Below are positions 32,558 to 41,844 of a stretch of 44,683 nt of DNA, piece by piece. This DNA is from Treponema sp. (GTDB taxonomy: Bacteria > Spirochaetota > Spirochaetia > Treponematales > Treponemataceae): positions 1 to 44,683 of the forward strand of contig JAEDCT010000019.1 of assembly GCA_016294035.1 (NCBI GenBank), given 5' to 3'. The notes under the pieces are model-generated. The model was not told the origin of the DNA, searched no databases, and saw only the letters and a list, made by a program, of their open reading frames with translations. Positions within the stretch are counted from its first letter, which is position 1; each line of letters starts with the position of its first letter. The position numbers and the translations under genes are program-made.

Positions 32558-32861
32558 ATCATTGAAAGAATCAGCATAAACTTCTACCTATGGTGGTAGA
32601 AAATGTAGCATCGTTCTTCTTGGCCATTGTCTTTTCCTTTTGTTTGTTGTGATAACCAGCATTTTGGAATTTTCAATGGCTTTTTTTTACCCCAAATTGC
32701 GAACTTTATTGTATACTATCAAAATAATCACATTAATTGGAAATAATAACGCGTTTTACGTATGTAATTTTTTTTGTTTAACTGTTACTATTGCCCTCCA
32801 AAAATCCTGATAAAGCCAATTAACTTGCAATAGGACGTATATGACAATTGGAGGTAAAAAT
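32558..32861. other. Intergenic region before the acetyltransferase cluster
   Basis: About 300 bases with no supported gene. TTCTACC (32582-32588) and GGTAGAA (32595-32601) form a small hairpin. AT-rich TTGTATACTATC (32709-32720) is a possible -10 region for the genes that follow. Confidence 0.35.
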
Positions 32862-34130
32862 ATGATTGAAACAGAAAGGCTGATTTTAAGAAATTACACA
32901 ATGGATGATTTTGATGCCCTTTACGAAATTGTAAGCGATCCTGAAACAATGCAGCATTATCCTGCACCTTTTAATGAAGAGAAAACCCGGGGATGGATTA
33001 ACTGGAATCTTGAAAACTACGAGAAATACGGTTTTGGACTTTGGGCTGTTGTATTGAAAGAAACTGGAGAATTCATTGGCGACTGCGGAATCACAATTCA
33101 GAATATTGACGGTGAACTTCTTCCTGAAATCGGCTACCACATTCATAAAAAATACTGGCGCCGTGGATTTGCAAAGGAAGCTGCCCGTGCTGTCCGTGAC
33201 TGGGTTTTCACAAACACTGAATACAACGAGATATATTCCTACATGAAGTACACAAACGTGGCTTCTTATTCAACAGCCATTGCAATCGGCATGCGGAAAG
33301 TAAAGGAATATCTTGACCCAAAAAACTATGTTTCCTGTGCCTATTCCATCAAGCGTGCAGACTGGGAAAATATTATTGCAGGTCCAAAAACTGTAACAAA
33401 GGAAGACATTAAATCAGCCCTTGAAAAACTTGGCGTTGAAAAAGGCATGATCCTTGAAGTTCACAGTTCATTGAAAAGCTTTGGAAATGTTGAAGGCGGT
33501 GCACAGAGTGTAATAGATGCCCTTAAGGAAACTGTCACAGAAGAAGGAAGCATCTTCATGCCAGCTCTCAGATTGAGTCCCGAAATGGAGCCGACTGAAG
33601 AAGACAAAAAACTTGGCATCAAGGTGAAGATAAAGGTTCTTGGCCGCGATGAAAAGAAAACTGCCATGGGAATTATTGCTGACACCTTCAGAAGTCTTCC
33701 TGATACGTACACTGGCAGAGAAGTAATCAGCACCAGCGGATGGGGAAAGCACGGAAAGGAAGCCTTGACCGGTGGACTTGATTATGCAATCCATAATGGG
33801 GGAAAGGCACTTCTTTTTGGAGTAGACATTTACAAGCTTACAGCCATGCACTATATGGATGTTCATACTCCAAAAGAAATCAATGAGCTGTATGCACCAA
33901 GTGATGAAGTGAACAAAATCTATCCGCCTGAAGAATGGTTCATTGAAACCGGACATCCGCCATTGAAAGCGTGGTACACAATTCAAAATATGGCTTTCAA
34001 AAAAGGACTTATAAAGGAAACCTACATCGGCAACTGTCATGTAATGTATTTTGATATTCTTGATGTAGTTAGCCTTTATGCCGAAGAACTGAAGAACAGA
34101 CCCTTTGAACTTTGGGGAATAAAAGAATAA
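32862..34130 (+). CDS. GNAT acetyltransferase fused to an AAC(3)-like domain
   Basis: 422 residues from ATG 32862, with GGAGG upstream; an ATG seven codons earlier overlaps that site. Residues about 1-168 are a GNAT domain (MIETERLILRNYTMDDFDAL, EIGYHIHKKYWRRGFAKEAA with the acetyl-CoA loop). Residues about 178-422 match aminoglycoside 3-N-acetyltransferase: LEVHSSLKSFGNVEGGAQSV, GSIFMPALRLSP, GTSG-like STSGWGKHGKEALTGG, FGVDIYKLTAMHYMD. Fusions of these two unrelated acetyltransferase folds are uncommon. True aminoglycoside activity is unproven; AAC(3)-like proteins also modify other amines. It is first in a four-gene group of detoxification enzymes. Confidence 0.85.
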   Translation: MIETERLILRNYTMDDFDALYEIVSDPETMQHYPAPFNEEKTRGWINWNLENYEKYGFGLWAVVLKETGEFIGDCGITIQNIDGELLPEIGYHIHKKYWRRGFAKEAARAVRDWVFTNTEYNEIYSYMKYTNVASYSTAIAIGMRKVKEYLDPKNYVSCAYSIKRADWENIIAGPKTVTKEDIKSALEKLGVEKGMILEVHSSLKSFGNVEGGAQSVIDALKETVTEEGSIFMPALRLSPEMEPTEEDKKLGIKVKIKVLGRDEKKTAMGIIADTFRSLPDTYTGREVISTSGWGKHGKEALTGGLDYAIHNGGKALLFGVDIYKLTAMHYMDVHTPKEINELYAPSDEVNKIYPPEEWFIETGHPPLKAWYTIQNMAFKKGLIKETYIGNCHVMYFDILDVVSLYAEELKNRPFELWGIKE

Positions 34131-34148
34131 CAGGAGGTGTAAGATAAA

Positions 34149-34796
34149 ATGAATTACAAAGTCATAGATTTTGAAAATTATTATCGTAAGGGAGTTTTTG
34201 AACATTTCAGCAAAGACTGCAAGTGTTCTCTTTCAATTACAAATTCAATTGATGTCACAGAGTTGTATGAATATTCAAAAAAAACGAGGACTAAGTTTTA
34301 CATTAATTTTTTGTATCTCCTTTCAAAAACTCTTAACAGCAGGATGGACTATAAGCTGTCAATGAAATGGGATACGCAGGAATTAATTGAATATGACAAA
34401 ATTAATCCGACTCAGTATGTTTTTCATGACGACACCGAGACCTTTACAATTGCATATACTGAATACTTTGAAAATTATAAAAAGTTTTATGCAGGTGCAA
34501 TGGCTGATATAGAAAATGCAAAAGCCACCCGTGAATATGGTCTTGATGCAATGAATCATCCAAACTGGTTTGACGCTTCATGTATTCCGTGGATTTCCTA
34601 CGACTCGTTGAATATTGAACTTCCTGATGGAAATCTTTATTTAACTCCAATTGTAAACTGGGGAAAATTTCGGGAAGAAAACGGCCGGAAACTGATGCCC
34701 GTTTCAGTGCGAATGAATCATGCCGGTGCAGACGGTTATGTTGTTGCAAAAGTATTCAAAATCCTTGAAGAGGAAATTTCAAATTTCGTGGAATAA
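34149..34796 (+). CDS. Chloramphenicol acetyltransferase-like protein
   Basis: 215 residues, normal for the type A trimeric CAT family. Catalytic His191 and structural Asp195 are present in RMNHAGADGYVVAKVF (usual HHxxxDG, with the first His changed to Asn). Also seen: FYINFLYLLSKTLNSRMDYK, and NPTQYVFHDDTETFTIAYTE, WISYDSLNIE. It acetylates the 3-hydroxyl of chloramphenicol in known members, but many chromosomal relatives lack resistance activity. RBS CAGGAGGTG precedes ATG. It follows the GNAT-AAC(3) gene by 18 bases and is likely cotranscribed. Confidence 0.85.
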   Translation: MNYKVIDFENYYRKGVFEHFSKDCKCSLSITNSIDVTELYEYSKKTRTKFYINFLYLLSKTLNSRMDYKLSMKWDTQELIEYDKINPTQYVFHDDTETFTIAYTEYFENYKKFYAGAMADIENAKATREYGLDAMNHPNWFDASCIPWISYDSLNIELPDGNLYLTPIVNWGKFREENGRKLMPVSVRMNHAGADGYVVAKVFKILEEEISNFVE

Positions 34797-34862
34797 AACA
34801 CTGAACAAAGAACAGCGGCATTGATTCTTGATAGCGGGATGATGCATTAGGGGGAATAACAA

Positions 34863-35318
34863 ATGGAAATCATTAAGGCAACTAAGAATGACATTGAAAC
34901 ATTGATGAAAATCCGCATGGAAATGCTGAAGGAAGTAAACAGCCTTTCAGACGATTACGTTTTCGACAAGTCATTCATTGAAAACTGCAGAAAGAATTTT
35001 GAATGTACCGGTGAAACTCAAACCGATATTCTTTGTATTGAAAACGGAGAACCTGTAGCATGTGCAAACCTGTGCTATCTTTCCATGATGCCAACTTTTT
35101 CTCATCCAACAGGAAAGCGTGGTCATTTGATGAATGTTTATGTGAAAAAAGATTTCCGCCGCAAAGGGCTTGCAAAAAAAATGCTTGAGCTTCTGATAGA
35201 GGAAGCAAAGTCTCGGAAAGTGACTGAAATCAGCCTTGATGCAACTGAAAAAGGAAGGCCTTTGTATGAATCAATGGGTTTCAGCTCCAACGATTCTGCA
35301 ATGACAATGAAATTATAA
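34863..35318 (+). CDS. GNAT-family N-acetyltransferase
   Basis: 151 residues, the usual GNAT length. Acetyl-CoA binding: LMNVYVKKDFRRKGLAKKML. Other strands: IENGEPVACANLCYLSMMPT, SLDATEKGRPLYESMGFSSN. N-terminus MEIIKATKNDIETLMKIRME. AGGGGGAATA precedes ATG. Substrate unknown; it is third in the cluster of acetyltransferases. Confidence 0.85.
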   Translation: MEIIKATKNDIETLMKIRMEMLKEVNSLSDDYVFDKSFIENCRKNFECTGETQTDILCIENGEPVACANLCYLSMMPTFSHPTGKRGHLMNVYVKKDFRRKGLAKKMLELLIEEAKSRKVTEISLDATEKGRPLYESMGFSSNDSAMTMKL

Positions 35319-35458
35319 ATGGAGTAAACATAAAATATTTTTGAAAACAACAGACACCATAAATGTTCTACAATAAAAAGGTATGATAGCAAATTTCATC
35401 ACAGGCAGTCGGTTCAGAATTTTTATTTACAATTGACTTTTTATGGAGGAGAAAAAAA

Positions 35459-35998
35459 ATGCCAAGAGCAAGAAACAAAGAGGATTTGTTACAGTTTTCA
35501 GAAGAGAATTATTCGAAGCTTTTGAAGATGATTTCTGACATGAGTGAAAATCAAATGTCCACAGAGTTTGATTTTTCGGATGATGCAGGCAAAAAGGAAG
35601 CCCACTGGGGACGGGATAAAAATGTTCGTGATGTTTTGATTCACCTGTATGAGTGGCATCAGCTTTTGATTAAGTTTGTTGAACACAATATGGCGGAAGA
35701 AAGCAAGATAGCCTTTTTGCCACCAGAGTATTCCTGGAAAACTTATGGTGAAATGAATGTAATGCTGTGGAAGCGTCATCAGGGAACAGACCTGGAAACT
35801 GCAAAGAAAATGCTGGCAGAAAGTCACAGAAAAGTGATGGAGATGGCAGCAGGCTTTACCAATGAAGAACTGTTCACAAAAAAATATTACAACTGGACGG
35901 GAACTACGGATTTAGGTGCCTATTTTGTAAGTACCTGTTCCAGCCACTATGAATGGGCAATCAAGAAGATTAAAGCCCATTGCAAGAAAACACGCTAG
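35459..35998 (+). CDS. ClbS/DfsB-type four-helix protein
   Basis: 179 residues. The sequence (MPRARNKEDLLQFSEENYSK, KNVRDVLIHLYEWHQLLIKF, LPPEYSWKTYGEMNVMLWKR, TTDLGAYFVSTCSSHYEWAI) matches the ClbS/DfsB family of DinB-like four-helix bundles. ClbS protects colibactin producers by modifying the genotoxin. Most members are uncharacterised; a detoxification or self-resistance role fits the neighbours. GGAGGAG precedes ATG. A gap of 140 bases from the GNAT gene, with possible promoter AT-rich sequence, suggests it may have its own transcript. Confidence 0.85.
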   Translation: MPRARNKEDLLQFSEENYSKLLKMISDMSENQMSTEFDFSDDAGKKEAHWGRDKNVRDVLIHLYEWHQLLIKFVEHNMAEESKIAFLPPEYSWKTYGEMNVMLWKRHQGTDLETAKKMLAESHRKVMEMAAGFTNEELFTKKYYNWTGTTDLGAYFVSTCSSHYEWAIKKIKAHCKKTR

Positions 35999-36071
35999 GG
36001 AAAATTTTTAACTATTCAGATTTGAACTGAATTCTTTTTCGTATTAAAATTGTTTTATAATTTTTAAAAGT

Positions 36072-36153
36072 GTGAAATATTTGAAGAAGCAGAACATGCT
36101 GCAAAATTTGATGAACTTTTGGGTTCTGACCTTGAAAAAAAGGAGAAGTTATT
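36072..36153 (+). pseudogene. Rubrerythrin fragment
   Basis: About 25 codons read CEIFEEAEHAAKFDELLGSD and then LEKKEK. This matches the diiron-ligand helix of the rubrerythrin fusion at 26605 (HEEAEHAAKFAELLGEDLEP), but with different DNA sequence, so it is a diverged remnant. It ends at the ribosome site of the next gene; neither end of the original gene survives. Confidence 0.65.
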
Positions 36154-37932
36154 ATGGCTTTTTTGTTGAGTTATACTCGTAAAGAGATTGATAGTGTTTT
36201 TTATGATGCAAGACTTGCTTTCAGTTTGCATCTGGCTGTAAGTAAAGATGGAAAGAATTTTGTTGCTTTGAATCATAATTCTGGTGTTCTTTTTGCAAAG
36301 GCAAGTGAAAATGATGACGGCAGCTTAAATCCTAAAACTTTGGGTTTCCCAATTATTGTATCAAAAAATGATTTGCAGGAGTTGGGAATTGTTTCTTTTG
36401 ATGATGGCAAATCAGTATCTTATAACGAAATTGATAAATCTTATGCAGTGGCAGCTATTCTTCTTGGACCAGACGGACAGGATTTTCAGGAAAAGAATAA
36501 TGAAAAGGATGCAGTTTTATTTTTCACTGATGATTTTGTGCATTATAGCGAATCCCAAAAAATTCGATTTGAAGATTACGAAAAAATCAAGAAAAATGCT
36601 TTTTTACAGATGGAAAAACTGGAGCCTGAAAACTTCAAATATAATGTGGAGCAATTACAAAATGTAGTTTCTAAGATTGAAGGTGCTTTACCTTGTAATG
36701 TAATTCAGATTTCTGAGAAAAAGTATGAATATTTGTGTAAAAAACTTGGTGAACGAAAAAATGTTGAAATCAGACTGCCAGAAAATATAAAAATCACTTC
36801 AAAAAAGGATTTACAAATGGTGAGGGCAGAGGCAGTTTACAGTGACGGAACTGTTGCAACAAAAAAAATCATTTGGGATTTTGACAGAATTGATTTTTCA
36901 CAAAAGGGAAAACAAAAAATTTATGGGGAAATATATTGTCCACATTTTGCATTTCCAATTGCATCGGACAGAGCTGATCCTGATGTTTTCAAATGGAAGG
37001 GAAAATATTATTTTATTGCAACAAATGATGCTGACCAAAATCATACTTTGTATATGAGGCAGGCTGATTCAACAGAGGAAATTCCAAATGCATCTGAAAG
37101 TTTAATTTTGGATTCAAGTACTTATAAAAATATTGGTGGACTTTTGTGGGCACCAGAGTTTCATGAAATTAATGGAAAGTTATTTATTTTCTTTGCAGCT
37201 ACTCCAGGTGAGTTTTTTTGGGAAGAAAGTCATGTTATGTGTTTGAAAGAGGGTGGAAATCCTATGAATCGTAATGACTGGTCTGAGCCAAAACGAATTT
37301 GCAGAATGGATGGAAGTGAGCTTTGTGAAGCTGGAAAAGTTATTACATTGGATATGACCTGTTTTTTGTGGCAGGATGAATATTATGTAATCTGGTCACA
37401 GCGACAATTTGTGCCTGTTGATTTAGGTGCCTGGCTTTATATTGCAAAACTTGATGAAAATGAACCATGGAAACTGAAAAGTGAACCTGTTTTGCTTTCT
37501 AAACCTGAATTTGGCTGGGCAAATAATCATACTTTTGTGGATGAAGGACCTTTTGCTCTTATTCGTGGGGATAAACTTTTTGTGACTTTCAGTAGTGCGG
37601 CGGTGGATACTTCTTACGTAGTTGGACTTTTACAGATTGAAAAAGGAAAAAATCCTTTGGAGCGTGAAAACTGGAAAAAAACGGGTTATCCTTTGCTTTC
37701 TTCTCGCAGTATTAAGGGTGAGTTTGGAACTGGTCACAATGCATATGTGATTGATGAAGATGGTGAAGTTTGGAATACATATCATGCCAGACCTGGAACT
37801 CAAGCTCCCCGTTCAAGTGGAATAAGACGTGTTCATTTTGATGTAGATGGGGAACCAGTTCTTGATTTGACAGAGGAAAATGATGTTCTGAAAGAATTTA
37901 GAAAGGTTGAGATTGAGGTAGAGATTCAGTAG
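36154..37932 (+). CDS. Family 43 glycoside hydrolase
   Basis: 592 residues without a signal peptide, so intracellular. The N-terminal part (LLSYTRKEIDSVFYDARLAF, VSKDGKNFVALNHNSGVLFA) is a GH43-like beta-propeller fragment followed by an Ig-like linker (MVRAEAVYSDGTVATKKIIW). The catalytic five-bladed propeller begins about 265: SDRADPDVFKWKGKYYFIAT (catalytic Asp), LLWAPEFHEINGKLFIFFAA, LDMTCFLWQDEYYVIWSQ, VDEGPFALIRGDKLFVTFSS (catalytic Glu), TGHNAYVIDEDGEVWNTYHA. These enzymes release arabinose or xylose from plant glycans. RBS AAAGGAG precedes ATG. The tail EIEVEIQ ends 21 bases from the convergent AraC gene. Confidence 0.85.
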   Translation: MAFLLSYTRKEIDSVFYDARLAFSLHLAVSKDGKNFVALNHNSGVLFAKASENDDGSLNPKTLGFPIIVSKNDLQELGIVSFDDGKSVSYNEIDKSYAVAAILLGPDGQDFQEKNNEKDAVLFFTDDFVHYSESQKIRFEDYEKIKKNAFLQMEKLEPENFKYNVEQLQNVVSKIEGALPCNVIQISEKKYEYLCKKLGERKNVEIRLPENIKITSKKDLQMVRAEAVYSDGTVATKKIIWDFDRIDFSQKGKQKIYGEIYCPHFAFPIASDRADPDVFKWKGKYYFIATNDADQNHTLYMRQADSTEEIPNASESLILDSSTYKNIGGLLWAPEFHEINGKLFIFFAATPGEFFWEESHVMCLKEGGNPMNRNDWSEPKRICRMDGSELCEAGKVITLDMTCFLWQDEYYVIWSQRQFVPVDLGAWLYIAKLDENEPWKLKSEPVLLSKPEFGWANNHTFVDEGPFALIRGDKLFVTFSSAAVDTSYVVGLLQIEKGKNPLERENWKKTGYPLLSSRSIKGEFGTGHNAYVIDEDGEVWNTYHARPGTQAPRSSGIRRVHFDVDGEPVLDLTEENDVLKEFRKVEIEVEIQ

Positions 37933-37953
37933 TGCAGGTGGAGATAATTCTCT

Positions 37954-38808
37954 CTATCTTCCGCTTCTCATCTTCCGATACTCCGAGGGCGAAACGCCTG
38001 TGTGCTTGTGAAAAAGACGGCTGAAATAAAGGGCGTTATCATATCCGACAGATTCGGCAATTTCAGAGATATTATATTCAGTTGTTTCAAGTAAATTCTT
38101 GGCATTTACCATTCGCAGAGAAAGAATATACTGCATAGGTGTAACTTTCAGAATTTGTTTAAAGCTTCGTATAAACCAACAGGTGCTCATATACCGCGAT
38201 TCTGCATATTCATCAATATTAAGAGGTTTGTTGTAATTTGCATTAAAATAATGGGTAGCACGTTCGATTTCATTCTGAATGTCGCTACCCGTTTTTCGTC
38301 CCTCTTTAATATAACGGTTAATCATAATAAAAATATGACGAAGCATAATAGCAATCAATTCTTCATAATTAGGACGGCATAACTGCAGTTCCTGAATAAT
38401 CTGACGATACAGCCAAGTGTAGTCAGGGGAGTTACCTGTGTAAAAAACATTTTCATCACGTGGCATTTCGTAGTTGTCCAGAATTCCTTCCACCATTTTT
38501 CCTGTGAAATGTATCCAATAAACTTCTGTTTTATCGGGAGCGTAATAATAATACATCTGAGTTTCGTTTGGACGGTATAAAATCATATTTCCTTCGGTTA
38601 TGATATGCTCTTTTCCTTCAAAGAAAAAATGCCCCTTTCCCTTGGCAATATATAAAAGCTGATAATCCTTTCTGCCTGTCGGGCGTTCGGTAGCAACGAC
38701 AGGTCTGCTATGAACCCGATAATACCCACAACTTGTAACGACGAGAGATTTGCTTGTATCAACCGTATCATTAAGTGAATTATGAAGATATGCAACATTT
38801 GTAAACAT
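37954..38808 (-). CDS. AraC-family transcriptional regulator
   Basis: 284 residues from ATG 38808, preceded by GGAGG with 8-base spacing. Residues about 1-165 are the cupin sugar-sensing domain (GKGHFFFEGKEHIITEGNMI, YRPNETQMYYYYAPDKTEVY, WIHFTGKMVEGIL). The C-terminal 100 residues hold two helix-turn-helix motifs (YMSTCWFIRSFKQILKVTPM, SEIAESVGYDNALYFSRLFH, KHTGVSPSEYRKMR). It is divergent from the GPH transporter and beta-galactosidase genes and very likely activates them in response to a galactoside. Confidence 0.9.
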   Translation of the reverse strand: MFTNVAYLHNSLNDTVDTSKSLVVTSCGYYRVHSRPVVATERPTGRKDYQLLYIAKGKGHFFFEGKEHIITEGNMILYRPNETQMYYYYAPDKTEVYWIHFTGKMVEGILDNYEMPRDENVFYTGNSPDYTWLYRQIIQELQLCRPNYEELIAIMLRHIFIMINRYIKEGRKTGSDIQNEIERATHYFNANYNKPLNIDEYAESRYMSTCWFIRSFKQILKVTPMQYILSLRMVNAKNLLETTEYNISEIAESVGYDNALYFSRLFHKHTGVSPSEYRKMRSGR

Positions 38809-38959
38809 AGTCAATACCTCCTTTTCTTAAGTATATCAGACATATGATGATATTTTAATAGATTTGTATCATTTTGTGCATATTTTAGTCTATTGTGTTT
38901 ATGGTACGAGGGTAAAAACCTTGTTAGAATATAATCAGGAAAAACAAAGGCGACTTTAA

Positions 38960-39052
38960 ATGGAAACAGTATTCACCCGTTATGTGAGTGCTGCTTCGGT
39001 GCAAAACTCGAGACTTGCACCGAAACTGAACAACAACAGTATTCTCTATTAA
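38960..39052 (+). CDS. Possible 30-residue leader ORF containing a hairpin
   Basis: ATG 38960 opens a 30-codon frame (METVFTRYVSAASVQNSRLA, then PKLNNNSILY) ending seven bases before the transporter's ribosome site region. Inside it, TTCGGTGCAA (38995-39004) and TTGCACCGAA (39015-39024) form a perfect 10-bp stem, and ACAGTATTC occurs at both ends (38966-38974, 39036-39044). It could be a leader peptide, an mRNA structure or chance. Confidence 0.25.
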   Translation: METVFTRYVSAASVQNSRLAPKLNNNSILY

Positions 39053-39065
39053 AGGAGAGTTTTCT

Positions 39066-40502
39066 ATGGATAACAAGAAGTATCTTAAATGGTATAACAA
39101 AATCGGATATGGCTCGGGAGATATCGCAGGAAACGTTGTTTACGCGTTTCTCTCAACATTTGTTATGATTTATCTTACCGATACAGCAGGACTTAACGCA
39201 GGTATAGTCGGAACGCTGATGATGGTTTCAAAAATATTTGATGGCTTTACAGATATCATTTTTGGTTCACTTATTGATAAGACAAAAACAAAAATGGGTA
39301 AGGCAAGACCTTGGATGCTCTGGCCTTACATAGGCTGCAGCTTGATGCTGATTGCAATATTTGCCGTTCCGTTAGAATGGGGAGATGTAGCAAAATATGC
39401 ATATTTCTTCATCACATACACTTTACTTAACGGTGTGTTCTTTACAGCAAACAATATTGCATATTCCGCTCTCACAGCACTCATTACCAGAAACGGTAAC
39501 GAAAGAGTCCAGATGGGTTCAATCAGATTCATTTTCGCATTTGGAACAAGTCTGCTTATCCAGTCAGTAACTGTAAAGGCTGTTGAATGGTGTGGCGGCG
39601 GAGTTGAAGGCTGGAGAACAGTTGCAATAATCTACGCAATCATAGGTCTCATCGTAAACACAATCTCTGTATTCTCTGTAAAGGAGCTGCCCAAAAAAGA
39701 TCTTAAAAAGGAAAATCCCGCAGATGAAGAAGCAGCAAAGTTTTCGAGCGATGCTTATCCCGACTTTGAGCTTGCATATAAGGAAAACCGTGTAAAGGAC
39801 GAAAGTAAGAAATATTCACTTGTTGATTCCGCAAAAATTCTTCTTGCCAATAAATACTACATTCTGATATGCGGCATCTACATTCTGACGCAGCTTTTCT
39901 CATCAACACTCAGTATGGGAATCTACTATATGACTTACATTTTAGGTGACGCAGATTTACTTGGCACATTCTCTTTCGCAATCAATATCCCGATGATTTG
40001 CGGTCTGCTTATTACACCTTTCATTGTAAAGAAATGCAAGGGTATGTACAAACTTAATCTAACAGGTTACCTCATTTCTACCATCGCAAGAGCACTGGTA
40101 ATGGTTGGCGGATATATGCAGAATATCCCGATGATGCTGATTTTCACAGGTGTTGCCGCAATCGCAATGAGTCCTATGCAGGGCGACCTTAACGCACTTA
40201 TCGCAGCTTGCTCCGATTATACATACCGCACAACAGGCAAACGAATCGACGGAACAATGTATTCCTGCTCATCTCTCGGTGTTAAAATCGGCGGCGGTAT
40301 CGGAACAGCTCTTACAGGCTGGTTGCTCGCAGCAGGCGGATATGTTGCAAACGCTGCTGTACAGCCTGAATCCTGCATCAATATGCTGCACTTTATGTAT
40401 CTTTGGTTACCGATGATATTAAATCTCTTGATTACAATTCTTCTCTCACGTCTTACAGTTGAAAAAGCAAACGAAGATTGGGATAAAACCCACAACGATT
40501 AA
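39066..40502 (+). CDS. GPH-family sugar:cation symporter
   Basis: 478 residues with about 12 membrane segments, in the glycoside-pentoside-hexuronide group (MelB/LacS type). Signature: LKWYNKIGYGSGDIAGNVVY, MMVSKIFDGFTDIIFGSLID (cation site), KMGKARPWMLWPYIG, and ISTIARALVMVGGYMQNIPM. No PTS IIA tail is present, unlike LacS. The adjacent beta-galactosidase suggests lactose or a beta-galactoside as substrate. RBS AAAGGAGAG precedes ATG. Codon use is richer in GC-ending codons than the GH43 gene nearby, suggesting transfer from a Bacillota donor. Confidence 0.9.
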   Translation: MDNKKYLKWYNKIGYGSGDIAGNVVYAFLSTFVMIYLTDTAGLNAGIVGTLMMVSKIFDGFTDIIFGSLIDKTKTKMGKARPWMLWPYIGCSLMLIAIFAVPLEWGDVAKYAYFFITYTLLNGVFFTANNIAYSALTALITRNGNERVQMGSIRFIFAFGTSLLIQSVTVKAVEWCGGGVEGWRTVAIIYAIIGLIVNTISVFSVKELPKKDLKKENPADEEAAKFSSDAYPDFELAYKENRVKDESKKYSLVDSAKILLANKYYILICGIYILTQLFSSTLSMGIYYMTYILGDADLLGTFSFAINIPMICGLLITPFIVKKCKGMYKLNLTGYLISTIARALVMVGGYMQNIPMMLIFTGVAAIAMSPMQGDLNALIAACSDYTYRTTGKRIDGTMYSCSSLGVKIGGGIGTALTGWLLAAGGYVANAAVQPESCINMLHFMYLWLPMILNLLITILLSRLTVEKANEDWDKTHND

Positions 40503-40514
40503 GGAGGATACCTT

Positions 40515-41729
40515 ATGAAACCTACACTCGAATGGCTTAAGAATCCAGAAATTTTTGAAGTTAACCGTGAAAAGGCACACTCCGACCACTTATGTACTGT
40601 GAACGGACAGCAGCTGAAACAGTCCCTCAACGGCACTTGGAAGTTTAACTACTGCGAATTCCCTGACAACAGACCAGCAGATTTCTATATGGTTGATTTT
40701 GATGTAACAAGCTTTGACGAAATCAAAGTTCCGGGACATATTCAGTTACAGGGATACGATAAACCACAATATGTGAACACACAGTATCCATGGGAAGGCC
40801 AGGAAAAACTCCTTCCTCCACAGATACCGCAGAAGCGAAACCCTGTAGGAAGCTATGTGAAATTCTTTGATATTGACAAGGCTCTTATCGGCAAAGATAC
40901 ATACATCAGCTTTCAGGGCGTGGAAACCGCAATCTATGTGTGGCTTAACGGCGAGTTTGTAGGTTACTCCGAGGACAGCTTTACACCTTCCGAATTCAGT
41001 ATTACTCCTTATCTCAAGGAAAAGAACAACAAGCTTGTGGTTGAGGTTTACCGTTACAGCACAGCAAGCTGGCTTGAGGACCAGGATTTCTGGAGATTTT
41101 CAGGTATATTCCGTGACGTGTATCTTTACGCTGTTCCCGAAATTCACGTTCGTGATATGAAGGTTATTGCAGATTATGATTACGAAAATGGCAACGGTAT
41201 TCTTACAACAGAATTCGATATTACAGGCAAGGACGGTTACTCCGTAAAGCTTGCACTTACCGATAAAAACGGCAATACGGTTTACGAAAGCGACACAGCA
41301 GATGTTACAGCTTCAATTCCTGACGTTGCACCCTGGAGTGCTGAACAGCCTGACCTTTACACACTTACTGCTGAAATCATTGCTGATGGTGATGTTGTTG
41401 AAACAGCTGAAACAAAGGTTGGTTTCCGTACTTTTGAACTAAAACACGGCATTATGTGTCTGAACGGCAAGAAAATAATTTTCAAGGGTATTAATCGCCA
41501 CGAGTGGTGCGCAGAAGGTGGAAGAGTAGTTACCAAAGAAGATATGCTCTGGGATATCCGTTTTATGAAGCGCAACAACATCAATGCTGTCCGCACCTGC
41601 CACTATCCCAACAACTCCCTCTGGTACAAACTTTGCGACGAGTACGGCATTTACCTTATAGATGAAACAAACCTTGAATCTCCATACGTGACCTACGCGG
41701 CATTGTGTTGGAGTTATCAAAATAATTGA
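40515..41729 (+). pseudogene. Beta-galactosidase (GH2), truncated before the active site
   Basis: 404 residues: the sugar-binding jelly roll (LNGTWKFNYCEFPDNRPADF, IQLQGYDKPQYVNTQYPW), the Ig-like domain, and the start of the TIM barrel (FKGINRHEWCAEGGRVVTKE, RTCHYPNNSLWYKLCDEYGI, LIDETNLES). After LIDETNLES family sequence stops and an unrelated tail (PYVTYAALCWSYQNN) ends the frame. Intact enzymes are about 1000 residues and carry the catalytic Glu pair beyond this point, so the product is inactive. The break near 41683 is where the sequence changes character. RBS AAGGAGG precedes ATG. The lactose cluster is therefore broken here. Confidence 0.85.
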
Positions 41730-41844
41730 CATATTGACAAAAAAAGCGACATATTGTAAAGTGATAATTGTGAAATTAGGCATGTGCATTAAATGAAATT
41801 TGTTGACTGTGGTTGAAATTATTTAAATTAGAGGGAGAGTGTGA

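Noticed and set aside
33468..34205. 245-residue minus-strand frame
   Set aside because: Mirrors the AAC(3)-like domain; no start site and no recognisable fold.
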